The position numbers and the translations under genes are program-made. Below the pieces are notes generated by a model. It saw only the letters and a list, made by a program, of their open reading frames with translations, did not search any database and was not told the DNA's origin. Positions 53,225 through 61,868 of a stretch of DNA of 64,000 nt are shown piece by piece; within the stretch, counting starts at the first letter, position 1; each line of letters begins with the position of its first letter. This DNA is from CAUSKK01 sp963532425 (GTDB lineage: Bacteria > Pseudomonadota > Gammaproteobacteria > Cardiobacteriales > Cardiobacteriaceae): NCBI GenBank assembly GCA_963532425.1, contig CAUSKK010000007.1, positions 1 through 64,000 of the forward strand, read 5' to 3'.

Positions 53225-53431
53225 CCGTAGGCGCTTCGACCCGGCCGACCCAGGCCCGATAGCGAAGCGCTTGGTAGAAGCGCAGCGAGCACCGCCGGAA
53301 CGCCACAACCGCTGCGGACGCCCGGGCCTAGTTTTGAATGGGGGGCAGAACGAAGCGCTTGCCCATCGGAGTTTTCCCGATAGGAAGCGCTTCTTTAAGG
53401 CCAGCCGGCGGGCGGTTTAGGAAGCGCTTCA
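53225..53431. repeat. Short GAAGCGCTTC cluster upstream of tamB (array 5)
   Basis: Several exact and near palindromes (AGGCGCTTCG, GAAGCGCTTG twice, GGAAGCGCTTC). It includes a segment 53274-53317 similar to 6679-6722 in array 1 (GTAGAAGCGCAGCGAGC then ...GCCACAACCGCT). It separates tamB from the duplicated tamA tails. No gene here. Confidence 0.8.
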
Positions 53432-53660
53432 CAAAGCCAGCTCCGCGCCGATGGTGAGATGCCTGCGAACGGCGCCAGCCATCTTGCCGCCGGCAAGCAT
53501 TTTGTCGCCCAGCTGGCGGTCAACCGGCCGGTGAACGCCAGCCCCGTTCTGAAAACGGCTCACAAATCCAGCTCCGCGCCAATCGTTAAATGCATACGGA
53601 TTTTGTCGCCCAGCTGGCGGTCAACCGTCCGGTGAACGCCAGCCCCATTCTGAAAACGGC
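53429..53660 (-). pseudogene. Two extra copies of the tamA 3' end
   Basis: After the real tamA stop (53661-53663), the last coding segment is repeated twice. The first extra copy ends TGA at 53560-53562 and encodes RQLGDKIRMHLTIGAELDL, the same as the gene. The second ends at 53429-53431 and is changed, encoding a tail ending HLTIGAELAL with about 30 extra bases before it. Copies are 101 and 131 bases apart and share the linker GCCGTTTTCAGAA. They have no start codon of their own in frame with the domain. Confidence 0.85.
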
Positions 53661-55505
53661 TCATAAATCCAGCTCCGCGCCAATCGTTAAATGCATACGG
53701 ATTTTGTCGCCCAGCTGGCGGTCAAAGCCATGGCCCAAATCCAGCCGGATAGGCCCCACCGGCGAATAGTAGTGGACGCCGACCCCGGCCCCCACCTTGA
53801 TTTTCGGCTTGCTCTTGAAGGCATCGCCGCCATCAACGAAGGCCGCCAGGGCCAAATCGTCGCGCAGATAGTATTCATATTCGGCGGTGCCACTGAGTTT
53901 GTAGCGGCCGCCGATGTTGGTGCCGTTGGCGTCGCGGGTGCCGAGCCGCTCAAAGTCATAGCCGCGCACGTTGCGGTCGCCGCCGGCAAAGTAGCGGAAA
54001 CGTGGCGGCAGCCGGTGGAAGCTCTCCGTCCACAGGGCGCCATTGTTGCCCTTGATGATGAGCCGCTGTTTCGGGCTGAAGCTGTGCAGATAGCGCCAGT
54101 TCAGATTGCTCTGCAGGAAGCTCACCTCGGAGACCAGGCCCTTGAAGGCCCCGAGCGCTTCCAGCTGCACCTGCCAGCCGTCCTTGGGGTCAAGGCGGTT
54201 GCTGGTGCTGGTGTAGGTCCAGCGGCCGCGCGGATAGAGCAGGGTGATATGGCCCCGGTCGCTGCCGATGCGGAAATTGTCGTTGCTGGCGGTCAGGCTG
54301 TAGTGGGAGGCCCATTTGCCCCGGCGCAGCTCATAGCCGCCCTCGGCATAGAGGTGGCTGTTGCGGTAGTCGAGGGTTTTGTACTGGCCGCCGACCCGGC
54401 CGTAGTAGTAGTCGCTGGCCGGCAGCTTGGCCGGCAGCCGGTAGAGCGCTTCGAAGTTGCTGTCCTTCATCGAGGCCTGGGCGTTGAAGGAAAACTGGTG
54501 GCCCCGGCTGTTGACCCAGCGGCGCTGGTGGGTGAATTTGCCGCGCACGCCCACGTCGGTGGCATAGCCGAGGCCATAGACATAGCGCTTCCGTTTGTTC
54601 ATGGTCAGCTGGGTATCGATGGGAATGGTCTTGCTGTCCCGGTTGGGTTCGCCACCCACCAGCACCTCGGAGAAATAGTCGCTGCTCTGCAAATCCTGCT
54701 GGAGCTGGCTCATCTCGCTGGCCAGATAGGGGGCGTCGTATTTCGTCTGGACATAGCGCTGCAAAAAGTCCTGGTCCAGGGGCAGGGGTGAACCGTCGCG
54801 GCTGCGGAAGGTGGCCGGGCCGTAGCGATAGCGGGGGCCGCTCTGATAGCGCAAATCCAGATTGGCGCGCTGGTCGTCGGTGTTGACGGCGATTTCGTGG
54901 CGGTCAAAGTCGCCGTCGAAATAGCCCCGGTCGAGGCCCAGCGCCTCAAATTTGCTCTTGTAGCCCTCGTAGTCCTGGTGATTGAGCACCTGCTGGGGCC
55001 GGAGCGGATTTTCCCTGAGCAGCTGTTGGAACGGCGGGTCGCCCTCGGCGGCGCCGGCCACGGCCACCTGAACGTTCTGGAGCCGCACCGGCGGGCCCAG
55101 CTCCACCCGGTAGCGCACGGTCAATTCGCCGTTTTTACCGGGCAGCAGCTCATAGTGGACGCGGCTGTTGTAGTAGCCGAAGGGCTGCTGGGACTGGCCG
55201 ATTTGCGTCGGGCCCTGTTCCAGCAGGTACTGGGCGTACTCGGCATTGACGCCGCCGCCGCCGATGGTTTCGCCCTTGATGCGGCCGAGCTGCAGGAAGA
55301 TTTCGGCGTTTTTACGCTGTTCCTCGTTGAGGCCGACGATGTCGATTTGGGTGATTTTCTTCCCCTGGAGCAGGCCGATTTCCCGTTCCCGCTGTTGCTC
55401 AACGGCGGCCCAGTGGGCCTCGTCGTCGCCGGGGGGAAGCGCTTCGGTCTGGGCCGAAGCCAGCGGGGCCAGCAGCAGCGCCAGTCCCAACACAGAAACT
55501 TTCAT
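53661..55505 (-). CDS. tamA: Outer-membrane translocation and assembly module protein TamA
   Basis: Omp85-family protein, 614 residues. Signal peptide MKVSVLGLALLLAPLASA, then POTRA-type domains to about residue 240, then the 16-strand barrel (Surface antigen domain). The barrel L6-type motif is in FRYFAGGDRNVRGYDFERLG. The C-terminal strand MHLTIGAELDL ends in Leu, as E. coli TamA does. It follows murJ by 15 bases. Its 3' end is present in three tandem copies downstream. Confidence 0.93.
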   Translation of the reverse strand: MKVSVLGLALLLAPLASAQTEALPPGDDEAHWAAVEQQREREIGLLQGKKITQIDIVGLNEEQRKNAEIFLQLGRIKGETIGGGGVNAEYAQYLLEQGPTQIGQSQQPFGYYNSRVHYELLPGKNGELTVRYRVELGPPVRLQNVQVAVAGAAEGDPPFQQLLRENPLRPQQVLNHQDYEGYKSKFEALGLDRGYFDGDFDRHEIAVNTDDQRANLDLRYQSGPRYRYGPATFRSRDGSPLPLDQDFLQRYVQTKYDAPYLASEMSQLQQDLQSSDYFSEVLVGGEPNRDSKTIPIDTQLTMNKRKRYVYGLGYATDVGVRGKFTHQRRWVNSRGHQFSFNAQASMKDSNFEALYRLPAKLPASDYYYGRVGGQYKTLDYRNSHLYAEGGYELRRGKWASHYSLTASNDNFRIGSDRGHITLLYPRGRWTYTSTSNRLDPKDGWQVQLEALGAFKGLVSEVSFLQSNLNWRYLHSFSPKQRLIIKGNNGALWTESFHRLPPRFRYFAGGDRNVRGYDFERLGTRDANGTNIGGRYKLSGTAEYEYYLRDDLALAAFVDGGDAFKSKPKIKVGAGVGVHYYSPVGPIRLDLGHGFDRQLGDKIRMHLTIGAELDL

Positions 55506-55520
55506 GGTTTTTCCTTTTGC

Positions 55521-57044
55521 TTATTCCGGACGCAGGGCCGCCGGCCGCAGACCTAGAGTCCACAGGGCCAGCAGGTAGACGCCCAGGCCGAGGGCCACCG
55601 CCTCCAGCAGCCGGCCCAGCCGACCCCAGCCGGACAGGGCCAGCCAGTCCGCGAGCTGGCCCCGGCTGACCAGCAGCAGCAGGGCCAGCAGCCCATTGGC
55701 CAGCAGAACCTGCAGCAGGAAGCGCTTCGTCAGCAGGGGGGCGGCGCCGGATTCGGGCTGGCGCCGGCCCAGCCACCAGGCGAGCAGGGCCACATTGCTG
55801 ATGCTGGCCACGGTGGTGGCGGCGGCCAGGCCCACATGGCCATAGTGGCGGCAGAGGGGGAAGGCCAGGGCGATGTTCAGGCCCATGGAGACCAGGCCGG
55901 CCTGCACCGGCGTTTTCGTGTCCTGCCGGGCGTAGAAGGCCGGGGTCAGAATTTTCACCAGTATCAGAAAGAGGGCGCCGGGGCCGTAGATTTGCAGGGC
56001 GGCGGCGCTCATCTGCACGTCGTGGACGTCGAATTGGCCGCGCAGAAACAGGGTGGCCAGCAGCGGTTCGGCCAGTAGCACCAGGCCGAGGGCGGCGGCA
56101 CTGCCGAGCAGCAGACCCCAGCGCAGGGCCCAGGCCAGCGTCCGGTGGAAGCGCTCCGGCTCCTGGCCGGCGCGCAGGTGGCTGAGCCGGGGCAGTATCA
56201 CCACGCCCACGGCCACGCCAATCAGCGACACCGGCAGTTCCACCAGTCGGTCGGCGTAGTAGAGCCAGGAGATGCTGCCGGTAACCAGCCCCGAGGCCAG
56301 GGCCGTATTGACCAGCACCGTCAGCTGGCCCACCGAGGAACCGAACAGGGTCGGCAGCATCAGCCGGAAGATTTTCCGCACCGCCGGATAGGAGCCGCCC
56401 CAGCGCGGCCGGCGCAGCAGCCCCAGACGCTTCAGGCTCGGCAGCTGCAACGCCAGCTGCAGCACGCCGCCGAGGAGCACGGCCCAGGCCAGTTCCAGGC
56501 CGTGATTTTCCGGCCGGTGCCACCAGCAGGCGCCAATCAGGGTGAGATTGAGCAGGGTCGGGGTCAGGGCCGGAATGCCGAACTGGTCGTGGCTGTTCAG
56601 CACCGCCGAGGCCAGGGCAGTCAGGGAAATCAGGAGAATGTAGGGGAACATAATCGGCAGCATTTCCGCCGCCAGGGCCGCCTGGGCCGGGGGCAGACCG
56701 CCGGCCACCCAGGCCAGCAGCGTGGCCGAACCGACGATGCCGAGGCCGGTAATCAGCAGCAGCACCGCGAGCAGCGTCCCGCAGACCCGTTGCAGCAGCT
56801 CGGCCAGTTCCTCCGGCCGCTGCCGTTTCACCTCGCTGAACACCGGCACAAAGGCATTGGTAAAACTGCCCTCGGCGAAGAAGCGGCGCAGCGTGTTCGG
56901 AATGCGCAGCGAGGCGAAGAAGGCGTCGGTGATGGCGCTGTCGAAGTGGCGGGCAATGAGAATATCGCGGAGCAGACCCAGCACCCGCGATACCAGGGTC
57001 AGGGCGGCAAAGAGCAGGGACGAGCGCCCCAGCGATTTAGCCAC
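55521..57044 (-). CDS. murJ: Lipid II flippase MurJ
   Basis: MVF-family inner-membrane flippase for peptidoglycan precursor; 507 residues with about 14 helices. LVSRVLGLLRDILIARHFDSAITDAFFASLRIPNTLRRFFAEGSFTNAFVPVF is the MurJ N-terminus, with the charged Arg/Asp positions needed for activity. GSISWLYYADRLVELPVSLIGVAVGVVILPRLS and ILTPAFYARQDTKTPV are further landmarks. It overlaps the metF stop by 8 bases. Confidence 0.95.
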   Translation of the reverse strand: MAKSLGRSSLLFAALTLVSRVLGLLRDILIARHFDSAITDAFFASLRIPNTLRRFFAEGSFTNAFVPVFSEVKRQRPEELAELLQRVCGTLLAVLLLITGLGIVGSATLLAWVAGGLPPAQAALAAEMLPIMFPYILLISLTALASAVLNSHDQFGIPALTPTLLNLTLIGACWWHRPENHGLELAWAVLLGGVLQLALQLPSLKRLGLLRRPRWGGSYPAVRKIFRLMLPTLFGSSVGQLTVLVNTALASGLVTGSISWLYYADRLVELPVSLIGVAVGVVILPRLSHLRAGQEPERFHRTLAWALRWGLLLGSAAALGLVLLAEPLLATLFLRGQFDVHDVQMSAAALQIYGPGALFLILVKILTPAFYARQDTKTPVQAGLVSMGLNIALAFPLCRHYGHVGLAAATTVASISNVALLAWWLGRRQPESGAAPLLTKRFLLQVLLANGLLALLLLVSRGQLADWLALSGWGRLGRLLEAVALGLGVYLLALWTLGLRPAALRPE

Positions 57045-57942
57045 GCCGCCAGCCCAGCCGGTCGGCGATGCTCAGAATGACGTCAGCCCGGTTCATGGAA
57101 TAGAAATGCAGGGCCGGCACGCCCTCGGCGATGAGCCGCTGGCAGAGCTGGGCGATGACGTCGGCGCCGAAATCCAGCAGCGCTTCGGGCTGGTCCTGCA
57201 GGCTTTCCAGGCGCTTGCGCAGCCAGCGCGGAATTTCCGCCCCGCAGCTGTCGGAGAAGCGGGCCAGCTGGCTGTAGTTGGTGATGGGCATGATGCCCGG
57301 CGTGATGGTGATGTCCACGCCCCGGGCGGCGACCTCGTCGCGGAAACGCAGATAGGCATCGCCGTTGAAGAAATACTGGGTGATGGCCTCGTTGGCGCCG
57401 GCCTTGACCTTGGCACAGAAGAAATCCACGTCGGCGGCCGGACTGCGGGCGCGCGGGTGGCATTCCGGGTAGGCGGCCACGAAGATGCGGGCGTCCGGGC
57501 CCCAGCTGGCGCGGGCGTAGGCGACCAAATCGCGGGCATCGTGCCAGTCGCCGGGCTGGTACATGCCCGAGGGCATGTCGCCGCGCAGGGCCATCAGCCG
57601 ATTGATGCCGAGGCTACGGTAGTGGTCGAGCAGGCCGGCGATGTCCTCGCGGCTGGCCCCGACGCAGGTCAGATGCGGCATGACCACCTGGCCATCGGCC
57701 AGCATCCGCTGCACCGTGTTGAGGGTGCGTTCCCGGGTGCTGCCGCCGGCGCCGTAGGTTACGGAGCAATAGCTCAGGGGTAGCGCTTCGGCCAGCTGGC
57801 GGCGGACGCCGTCGAGTTTGCGGGCGCCGTCTTCGCTAACGGTGGGGAAATATTCACAGCTCAGGGTGATACCCTTCGCCGTGGGCCCGGCGCCGTTGGC
57901 ATCGTGTTCACTGCTCAAAATGACAGGTATGGAAGCGTTCAT
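57037..57942 (-). CDS. metF: 5,10-methylenetetrahydrofolate reductase
   Basis: FAD enzyme making 5-methyl-THF for methionine synthesis; 301 residues, TIM barrel. TLSCEYFPT holds the catalytic Glu (E. coli Glu28). Further landmarks are SVTYGAGGSTRERTL, HLTCVGASREDIAGLL, LMALRGDMPSGM, QYFFNGDAYLRF and GIMPITNYSQLARFSD. It appears to be the first gene of metF-murJ-tamA-tamB-EVE-mla-murA, all on one strand. No SAM riboswitch or MET-box cluster was seen upstream. Confidence 0.95.
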   Translation of the reverse strand: MNASIPVILSSEHDANGAGPTAKGITLSCEYFPTVSEDGARKLDGVRRQLAEALPLSYCSVTYGAGGSTRERTLNTVQRMLADGQVVMPHLTCVGASREDIAGLLDHYRSLGINRLMALRGDMPSGMYQPGDWHDARDLVAYARASWGPDARIFVAAYPECHPRARSPAADVDFFCAKVKAGANEAITQYFFNGDAYLRFRDEVAARGVDITITPGIMPITNYSQLARFSDSCGAEIPRWLRKRLESLQDQPEALLDFGADVIAQLCQRLIAEGVPALHFYSMNRADVILSIADRLGWRRG

Positions 57943-57950
57943 TGGGGTTC

Positions 57951-57986
57951 CTAAAAAGAGAGAGCGCTTCCCTGAGGAAGCGCTTC
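57951..57986 (-). terminator. Terminator made of a palindrome pair upstream of metF
   Basis: Minus strand: AGCGCTTCC-TCAG-GGAAGCGCT stem followed by CTCTCTTTTT. It is just past the stop of the small lipoprotein gene and only about 10-20 bases before the metF ATG, so metF either has its promoter elsewhere (in or beyond the lipoprotein gene) or is controlled by read-through. Confidence 0.75.
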
Positions 57987-57992
57987 GGGGGT

Positions 57993-58226
57993 CTATTTCT
58001 TGAATTCGGCCTTTTGAATATAGAGCACCGAATGGGCCTTGATGTTGTATTCCTGGTCATTGACATCGTCAAACTGGTAGGAATCGCCGCGCCGGTCGGG
58101 CTGGCTTTCGCTATAGAGACTGTCGCCGTTCACCAGCTTAATTTCATAGAGTGTCTTCGTGCTGCCGAAACTCCAGCAGCCGGCCAAACTGAGCAACGCC
58201 AGTCCGAAAAATCCACGCGTTATCAC
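57993..58226 (-). CDS. YgdI/YgdR-like small lipoprotein (DUF903 type)
   Basis: 77 residues: signal MITRGFFGLALLSLAGC with lipobox LAGC and lipidated Cys17, then YEIKLVNGDSLYSESQPDRRGDSYQFDDVNDQEYNIKAHSVLYIQKAEF. This is the SH3-like beta-barrel pattern of the YgdI/YgdR family. Function unknown; outer-membrane lipoprotein expected (Trp at +2). Divergent from rhlB. Confidence 0.78.
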   Translation of the reverse strand: MITRGFFGLALLSLAGCWSFGSTKTLYEIKLVNGDSLYSESQPDRRGDSYQFDDVNDQEYNIKAHSVLYIQKAEFKK

Positions 58227-58319
58227 GGTTTATCCCCCTGGATAAAAAGTCAAAAAGTATAGCAGAGCGCCGAAAAGATTTTATACTGCCGCCTTTCTTA
58301 AATCTTCAATAAAATCAAT

Positions 58320-59570
58320 ATGGCACACACCACTTCGACCCCTTTCCGTGTCCTGCCCCTGCATGAATCGTTGCAGGAGGCGCTGGAAGACCTCGGCCTG
58401 AGCCACGCCACCCCCATTCAGGCCCTCGCCCTGCCGCGCACCCTGACCGGCCATGACCTGATGGGCCTGGCCCAGACCGGCACCGGCAAAACCGCCACCT
58501 TCCTGCTGTCCCTGTTCCATTATCTGATGGTCAATCCGGCCCACCCCAAGGCCCGGGCGCCCTTTGCCCTGGTGCTGGCCCCCACCCGGGAGCTGGCCCT
58601 GCAAATCAAGAAGGATGCCGACGCCCTCGGCCGCTACACCGGCCTGCGCAGTCTGGCCGTCTACGGCGGCGCCGACATCAACCAGCAGAAGGCCATTCTC
58701 GCCAAACATGAAATTGACGTGCTCATCGGCACCCCCGGCCGCATCATCGACCTCTACAAACAGAAGGTTTTCAAACTCGGCAACATTGAAGTGTGTGTGC
58801 TCGACGAGGCCGACCGCATGTTTGACCTGGGCTTCATCGATGATGTGCGCTATCTGCTGCGCCAGATGCCGCCGGCGCCGGAGCGTCTGAATCTGCTCTT
58901 CTCCGCCACCCTGTCCCAGCGCATTCAGGAGCTGGCCTATGAGCATTTCAACCGCCCGGAGCTGGTGCAGGTGGAGAGCGAACACCCCACCGCCGCCAAC
59001 GTGCGCCAGCGCCTCTACCACGTTACCCAGGCCGAGAAGGCGCCGCTGCTGGTGCAGCTGCTGCAAACGGAGCTGCCGCCGCGCACGCTGGTTTTCCTCA
59101 ACACCAAGCAGGAGCTCGAACGGCTGGCGGCGACGCTGACGGCCAACGGTCTGACCCATGCCGCCCTGTCCGGCGACGTGGCCCAGAACCAGCGGGAACG
59201 CATCGTCCAGGAGTTTCAGCGCGGCAATATTCGCCTGCTGCTGGCCACCGACGTGGCCGGCCGGGGCCTGCACGTGCCGGACATCAGCCATGTCATCAAC
59301 TATGACCTGCCCAATCTGCCCGAGGACTATGTGCACCGCATCGGGCGCACCGGCCGGGCCGGGGCCTCGGGGGAGGCCATCAGCTTTGCCTGTGAGCAGT
59401 ATGTTTACGCCCTCGCCGACATCGAGACCTATATTCGCGAGAAAATTCCCGTCCAGCCGCTGCCGGCCGAACTGCCGACGCTGATTCGCCCCCCGTTCCG
59501 CCCGGCGCCGCGCCCGCCGCTGCGCAGTGGCCCCGGCCGTTTCCGCCCCCGGGTGCGCCGGCCGAGCTAG
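58320..59570 (+). CDS. rhlB: ATP-dependent DEAD-box RNA helicase RhlB
   Basis: 416 residues. Q motif PIQALALPRTL, Walker A AQTGTGKT (51-58), APTREL, GTPGR, DEAD at 162-165, SAT at 195-197, and HRIGRTGRAGASG at the end of domain 2. Closest to RhlB: FHYLM, LNLLFSATLSQRIQELAYEHFNRPELVQVE, VAGRGLHVPDISHVINYDLP and CEQYVYALADIETYI. The C-terminal Pro/Arg-rich tail (RPAPRPPLRSGPGR) would bind RNA. In RNA degradosomes RhlB works with RNase E. A terminator follows. Confidence 0.93.
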   Translation: MAHTTSTPFRVLPLHESLQEALEDLGLSHATPIQALALPRTLTGHDLMGLAQTGTGKTATFLLSLFHYLMVNPAHPKARAPFALVLAPTRELALQIKKDADALGRYTGLRSLAVYGGADINQQKAILAKHEIDVLIGTPGRIIDLYKQKVFKLGNIEVCVLDEADRMFDLGFIDDVRYLLRQMPPAPERLNLLFSATLSQRIQELAYEHFNRPELVQVESEHPTAANVRQRLYHVTQAEKAPLLVQLLQTELPPRTLVFLNTKQELERLAATLTANGLTHAALSGDVAQNQRERIVQEFQRGNIRLLLATDVAGRGLHVPDISHVINYDLPNLPEDYVHRIGRTGRAGASGEAISFACEQYVYALADIETYIREKIPVQPLPAELPTLIRPPFRPAPRPPLRSGPGRFRPRVRRPS

Positions 59571-59587
59571 GGTTTTCCTTAACTAAT

Positions 59588-59616
59588 AGAAGCGCTTCGT
59601 TGGAAGCGCTTTTTTA
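59588..59616 (+). terminator. Terminator of rhlB built from a palindrome pair
   Basis: AGCGCTTC (59591-59598), loop GTTG, GAAGCGCT (59603-59610), then TTTTTT. It lies about 20 bases past the rhlB stop and starts array 6. Confidence 0.88.
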
Positions 59617-59619
59617 TTA

Positions 59620-59970
59620 GGGGGCTTCGGTTGGGAAAGCGGCCAACGAGTGAAGCGCTTCCTTTCTAGCAATCTAGAAAGAAGGAAGTGCTTCGGTTTG
59701 ATAACCGAGCGTAGAGTGCTTTGCGCCTGGCAACCTAAAGAGAACGAAGCGCTTCGCTGGAACTAGTCTGGCCCGACCGAAGCGCTTCAGCCCGAGCGGC
59801 CTCTAGCTAGGAAGCGCTTCTCCTGGGTTGCCCAGATTGAAGCGCTTCGTTCCTAGCAATCTAGAAAGACCGAAGCGCTTCTCTGGGTTGAAGCGCTTCG
59901 GTTTAGTCAAGCTGTAGAGGGGAAGCGCTTCGCTGGAATCGACCTTTTTAGACCGAAGCGCTTCCCCTGG
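59620..59970. repeat. GAAGCGCTTC palindrome array 6
   Basis: About 350 bp with around a dozen exact or near palindromes spaced 15-45 bases, some with one change (GAAGTGCTTC). The spacer phrase TAGCAATCTAGAAAGA occurs twice (near 59670 and 59855). No coding signal. The array sits between two oppositely oriented genes, each with its own palindrome-type terminator at the array edge. Confidence 0.9.
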
Positions 59971-59971
59971 A

Positions 59972-60000
59972 GTAAAAAAAACGCTCCCGATGGGAGCGCT
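59972..60000 (-). terminator. Terminator of the glutaredoxin-like gene
   Basis: Minus strand: AGCGCTCCC-ATC-GGGAGCGT stem followed by TTTTTTT. About 55 bases past the stop. Same palindrome-derived design. Confidence 0.85.
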
Positions 60001-60054
60001 TCATTGATTTAGAACGTGGGTGGGAGCGCCGCAGGCACCACCGCCCGGCGGCTT

Positions 60055-60312
60055 TTAGACGAAATCTTTGACCTTCTGCCAATCCAGAATCACCAAATCG
60101 TCATTAAGGACGAGGGCGGGAATGCCAATCCGGCCATTGGCCTTGACCTCAGCAAAGGCCCGACTCTGGTCGCGCAGGCGCAGAAAGCCGCGCAGGTGGG
60201 CCATGCTGCTGGAAATATTGGCCTCCTCATAGGCCAGGCCCAGCCGGCGCAGTTCGGCCACCATGGGGCCGGTGTCCGGGCAGATGTCGCTGAAATAAAG
60301 AATGTTTGCCAT
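60055..60312 (-). CDS. Glutaredoxin-like protein with CPDT active site
   Basis: 85 residues starting MANILYFSDICPDTGPMV at 60312; a longer frame exists but is antisense-type junk. Thioredoxin fold: Cys11 in CPDT is a mono-cysteine site, and the cis-Pro loop is GIPALVLND. LRRLGLAYEEANISSSMAHLRGFLRLRD is characteristic of the glutaredoxin-related family found widely in bacteria. Function unknown; possibly redox or metal handling. The membrane protein gene upstream ends 28 bases before it. Confidence 0.83.
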   Translation of the reverse strand: MANILYFSDICPDTGPMVAELRRLGLAYEEANISSSMAHLRGFLRLRDQSRAFAEVKANGRIGIPALVLNDDLVILDWQKVKDFV

Positions 60313-60340
60313 GGGAATACTCCAAAGGTTGAGAGGGAAT

Positions 60341-61810
60341 TTAGGCCGAGCGGATTTGCTCCAACGTCCGTTGGAAGGCGGCCCGGCGTGGGTGGTCGGG
60401 GAAACGTTGCAGCAGCTGTTCCAGTAGCTGCTGTGCCGCCGCCGCCCGGCCGGAACGGGCCAGGGCCCGGGCGGCCAGATGGTAATTGTCGGCAATCTGC
60501 TTGTGCTCGGGGGCCCGCTGGGCAAAGTTGCGCGTCAGGGCCAGCACCATATCGTAGTCCTCCAGCCGCAGGGCCAGCTGGCACAGCGGGTGTACCAAAT
60601 CCGGTGGAATGCGCTCGGGCTCAATGTCGGCGCGTTTTTCCAGCTCGGGCCGAATCAGCTGATAGCTGCTCTCGTCGCCGTCGGCGGCGCAGCGTTGTAG
60701 CCGTTGCAAGAGCTCCTGCAGCCGGCCCTGGTTGCGCTGCTGGCGGTAGTAGTGGTAGAGGCGGCGGTAGGCGGGGAAATAGACGTCCACCGGGTAATCG
60801 TCGCCCACATAGTTCAGCAGTATGGCTTCGGCCTGCTCCGAACCCTGCTGGGCGAAGAGATAGTCCACCGTCCGCATCTCGCTGGCGAAGGCCTGCTGGG
60901 CCTCCAGATTGCCGATGAGGTGATATTTGCGCGCCTCGCCAAGAATCTCCTGGCTGGCGAAATCCAGCTCCTTGGGCTTCTCCTCGTCGGCGGCCATAAA
61001 GAAGCCGATGTAGAGGAAGCTGGCGCCGCTGGCGACGATTTTCAGCGTTTCTTCCATGATGATGCCAATCAGATGGCCGCCACCCAGGCCGGTGGCGTGC
61101 AGCACCAAGCCGACCACCAGCCCGACCAGAAAGGTCGCCAGCAGCGGCACTGCTAGAATGGCCAGATAGTGGAGCGGGCCGACGCCGATGATGGTGCGCA
61201 CCCAGTCCTGGGGCCGCAGCATGGTGGAAAATTCTTCGCTCACCAGAATGCACATGAGGATAGCCGGCATAAAGCCGACGACCAGAAACGGGAAAACTTT
61301 TTCATAGAAATCAATGGTGGGCATGGGCAGGGCGTGGGCGATGGGAAAACAGATGGCCGCCCAGATGAACAGGCCAAAGAACAGCATGGTGGGAATGGCC
61401 AGGGAGGTCTCAATGCCCAGGGGCACCGGCTCGTCCTCCTGCTGGTTGTAGATGCGCATGATGCCGTCGTACATCTTGCAGGTGAAGAAAAAGCTCACCA
61501 GACCGGCCAGCAGCTGCCAGCCAATAGGCTCCTTAAGTTGCTGGGCGTATTTCTGGAGCGCCAGCGTAATGGCCGTACAGCGCACGGTATCGGTTTCGCA
61601 GATTTCATTGAAATGCTCGGCGTCGCGCACGCCCAGTTCGGTCTGGGCAAAGTGCATCAGCATGTCATTTACGCCGGCCGCCCGGTGGGCCAGAAAAATG
61701 GCCATGGCCAGCGCCGCCAGCAGATAGGGCCAGTTGCCGCCCTTGAAGAGGAAGCGCAGGGCGCGCCAGAACTTATAGAAAAAAGAATTGGGGCCGATAA
61801 ACGGGTTCAT
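60341..61810 (-). CDS. Membrane protein with C-terminal TPR-like region, unknown
   Basis: Not recognised. It has 489 residues. The N-terminal 280 contain about six helices, among them WPYLLAALAMAIFLAH, LLAGLVSFFFTCKMY, IPTMLFFGLFIWAAICF, FLVVGFMPAILMCILV and LLATFLVGLVVGLVLHATGL. The C-terminal 200 are soluble, helical and repeat-like (YRRLYHYYRQQRNQGRLQELLQRL, LCQLALRLEDYDMVLALTRNF, HLAARALARSGRAAAAQQLLEQLL), with TPR-type periodicity. It could be a membrane-anchored scaffold. It precedes the glutaredoxin-like gene and may be cotranscribed with it. Confidence 0.72.
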   Translation of the reverse strand: MNPFIGPNSFFYKFWRALRFLFKGGNWPYLLAALAMAIFLAHRAAGVNDMLMHFAQTELGVRDAEHFNEICETDTVRCTAITLALQKYAQQLKEPIGWQLLAGLVSFFFTCKMYDGIMRIYNQQEDEPVPLGIETSLAIPTMLFFGLFIWAAICFPIAHALPMPTIDFYEKVFPFLVVGFMPAILMCILVSEEFSTMLRPQDWVRTIIGVGPLHYLAILAVPLLATFLVGLVVGLVLHATGLGGGHLIGIIMEETLKIVASGASFLYIGFFMAADEEKPKELDFASQEILGEARKYHLIGNLEAQQAFASEMRTVDYLFAQQGSEQAEAILLNYVGDDYPVDVYFPAYRRLYHYYRQQRNQGRLQELLQRLQRCAADGDESSYQLIRPELEKRADIEPERIPPDLVHPLCQLALRLEDYDMVLALTRNFAQRAPEHKQIADNYHLAARALARSGRAAAAQQLLEQLLQRFPDHPRRAAFQRTLEQIRSA

Positions 61811-61868
61811 GTTTTTCTCCTTGGAAATGATTTTTTCGAACCAAGCAATTTGCGGCCCAGGAAGCGCT

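Noticed and set aside
53161..53292. Extended N-terminus of TamB
   Set aside because: The frame stays open for 44 more codons but encodes Pro/Ala/Arg-rich sequence derived from the palindrome cluster; the start at 53160 gives a proper signal anchor.
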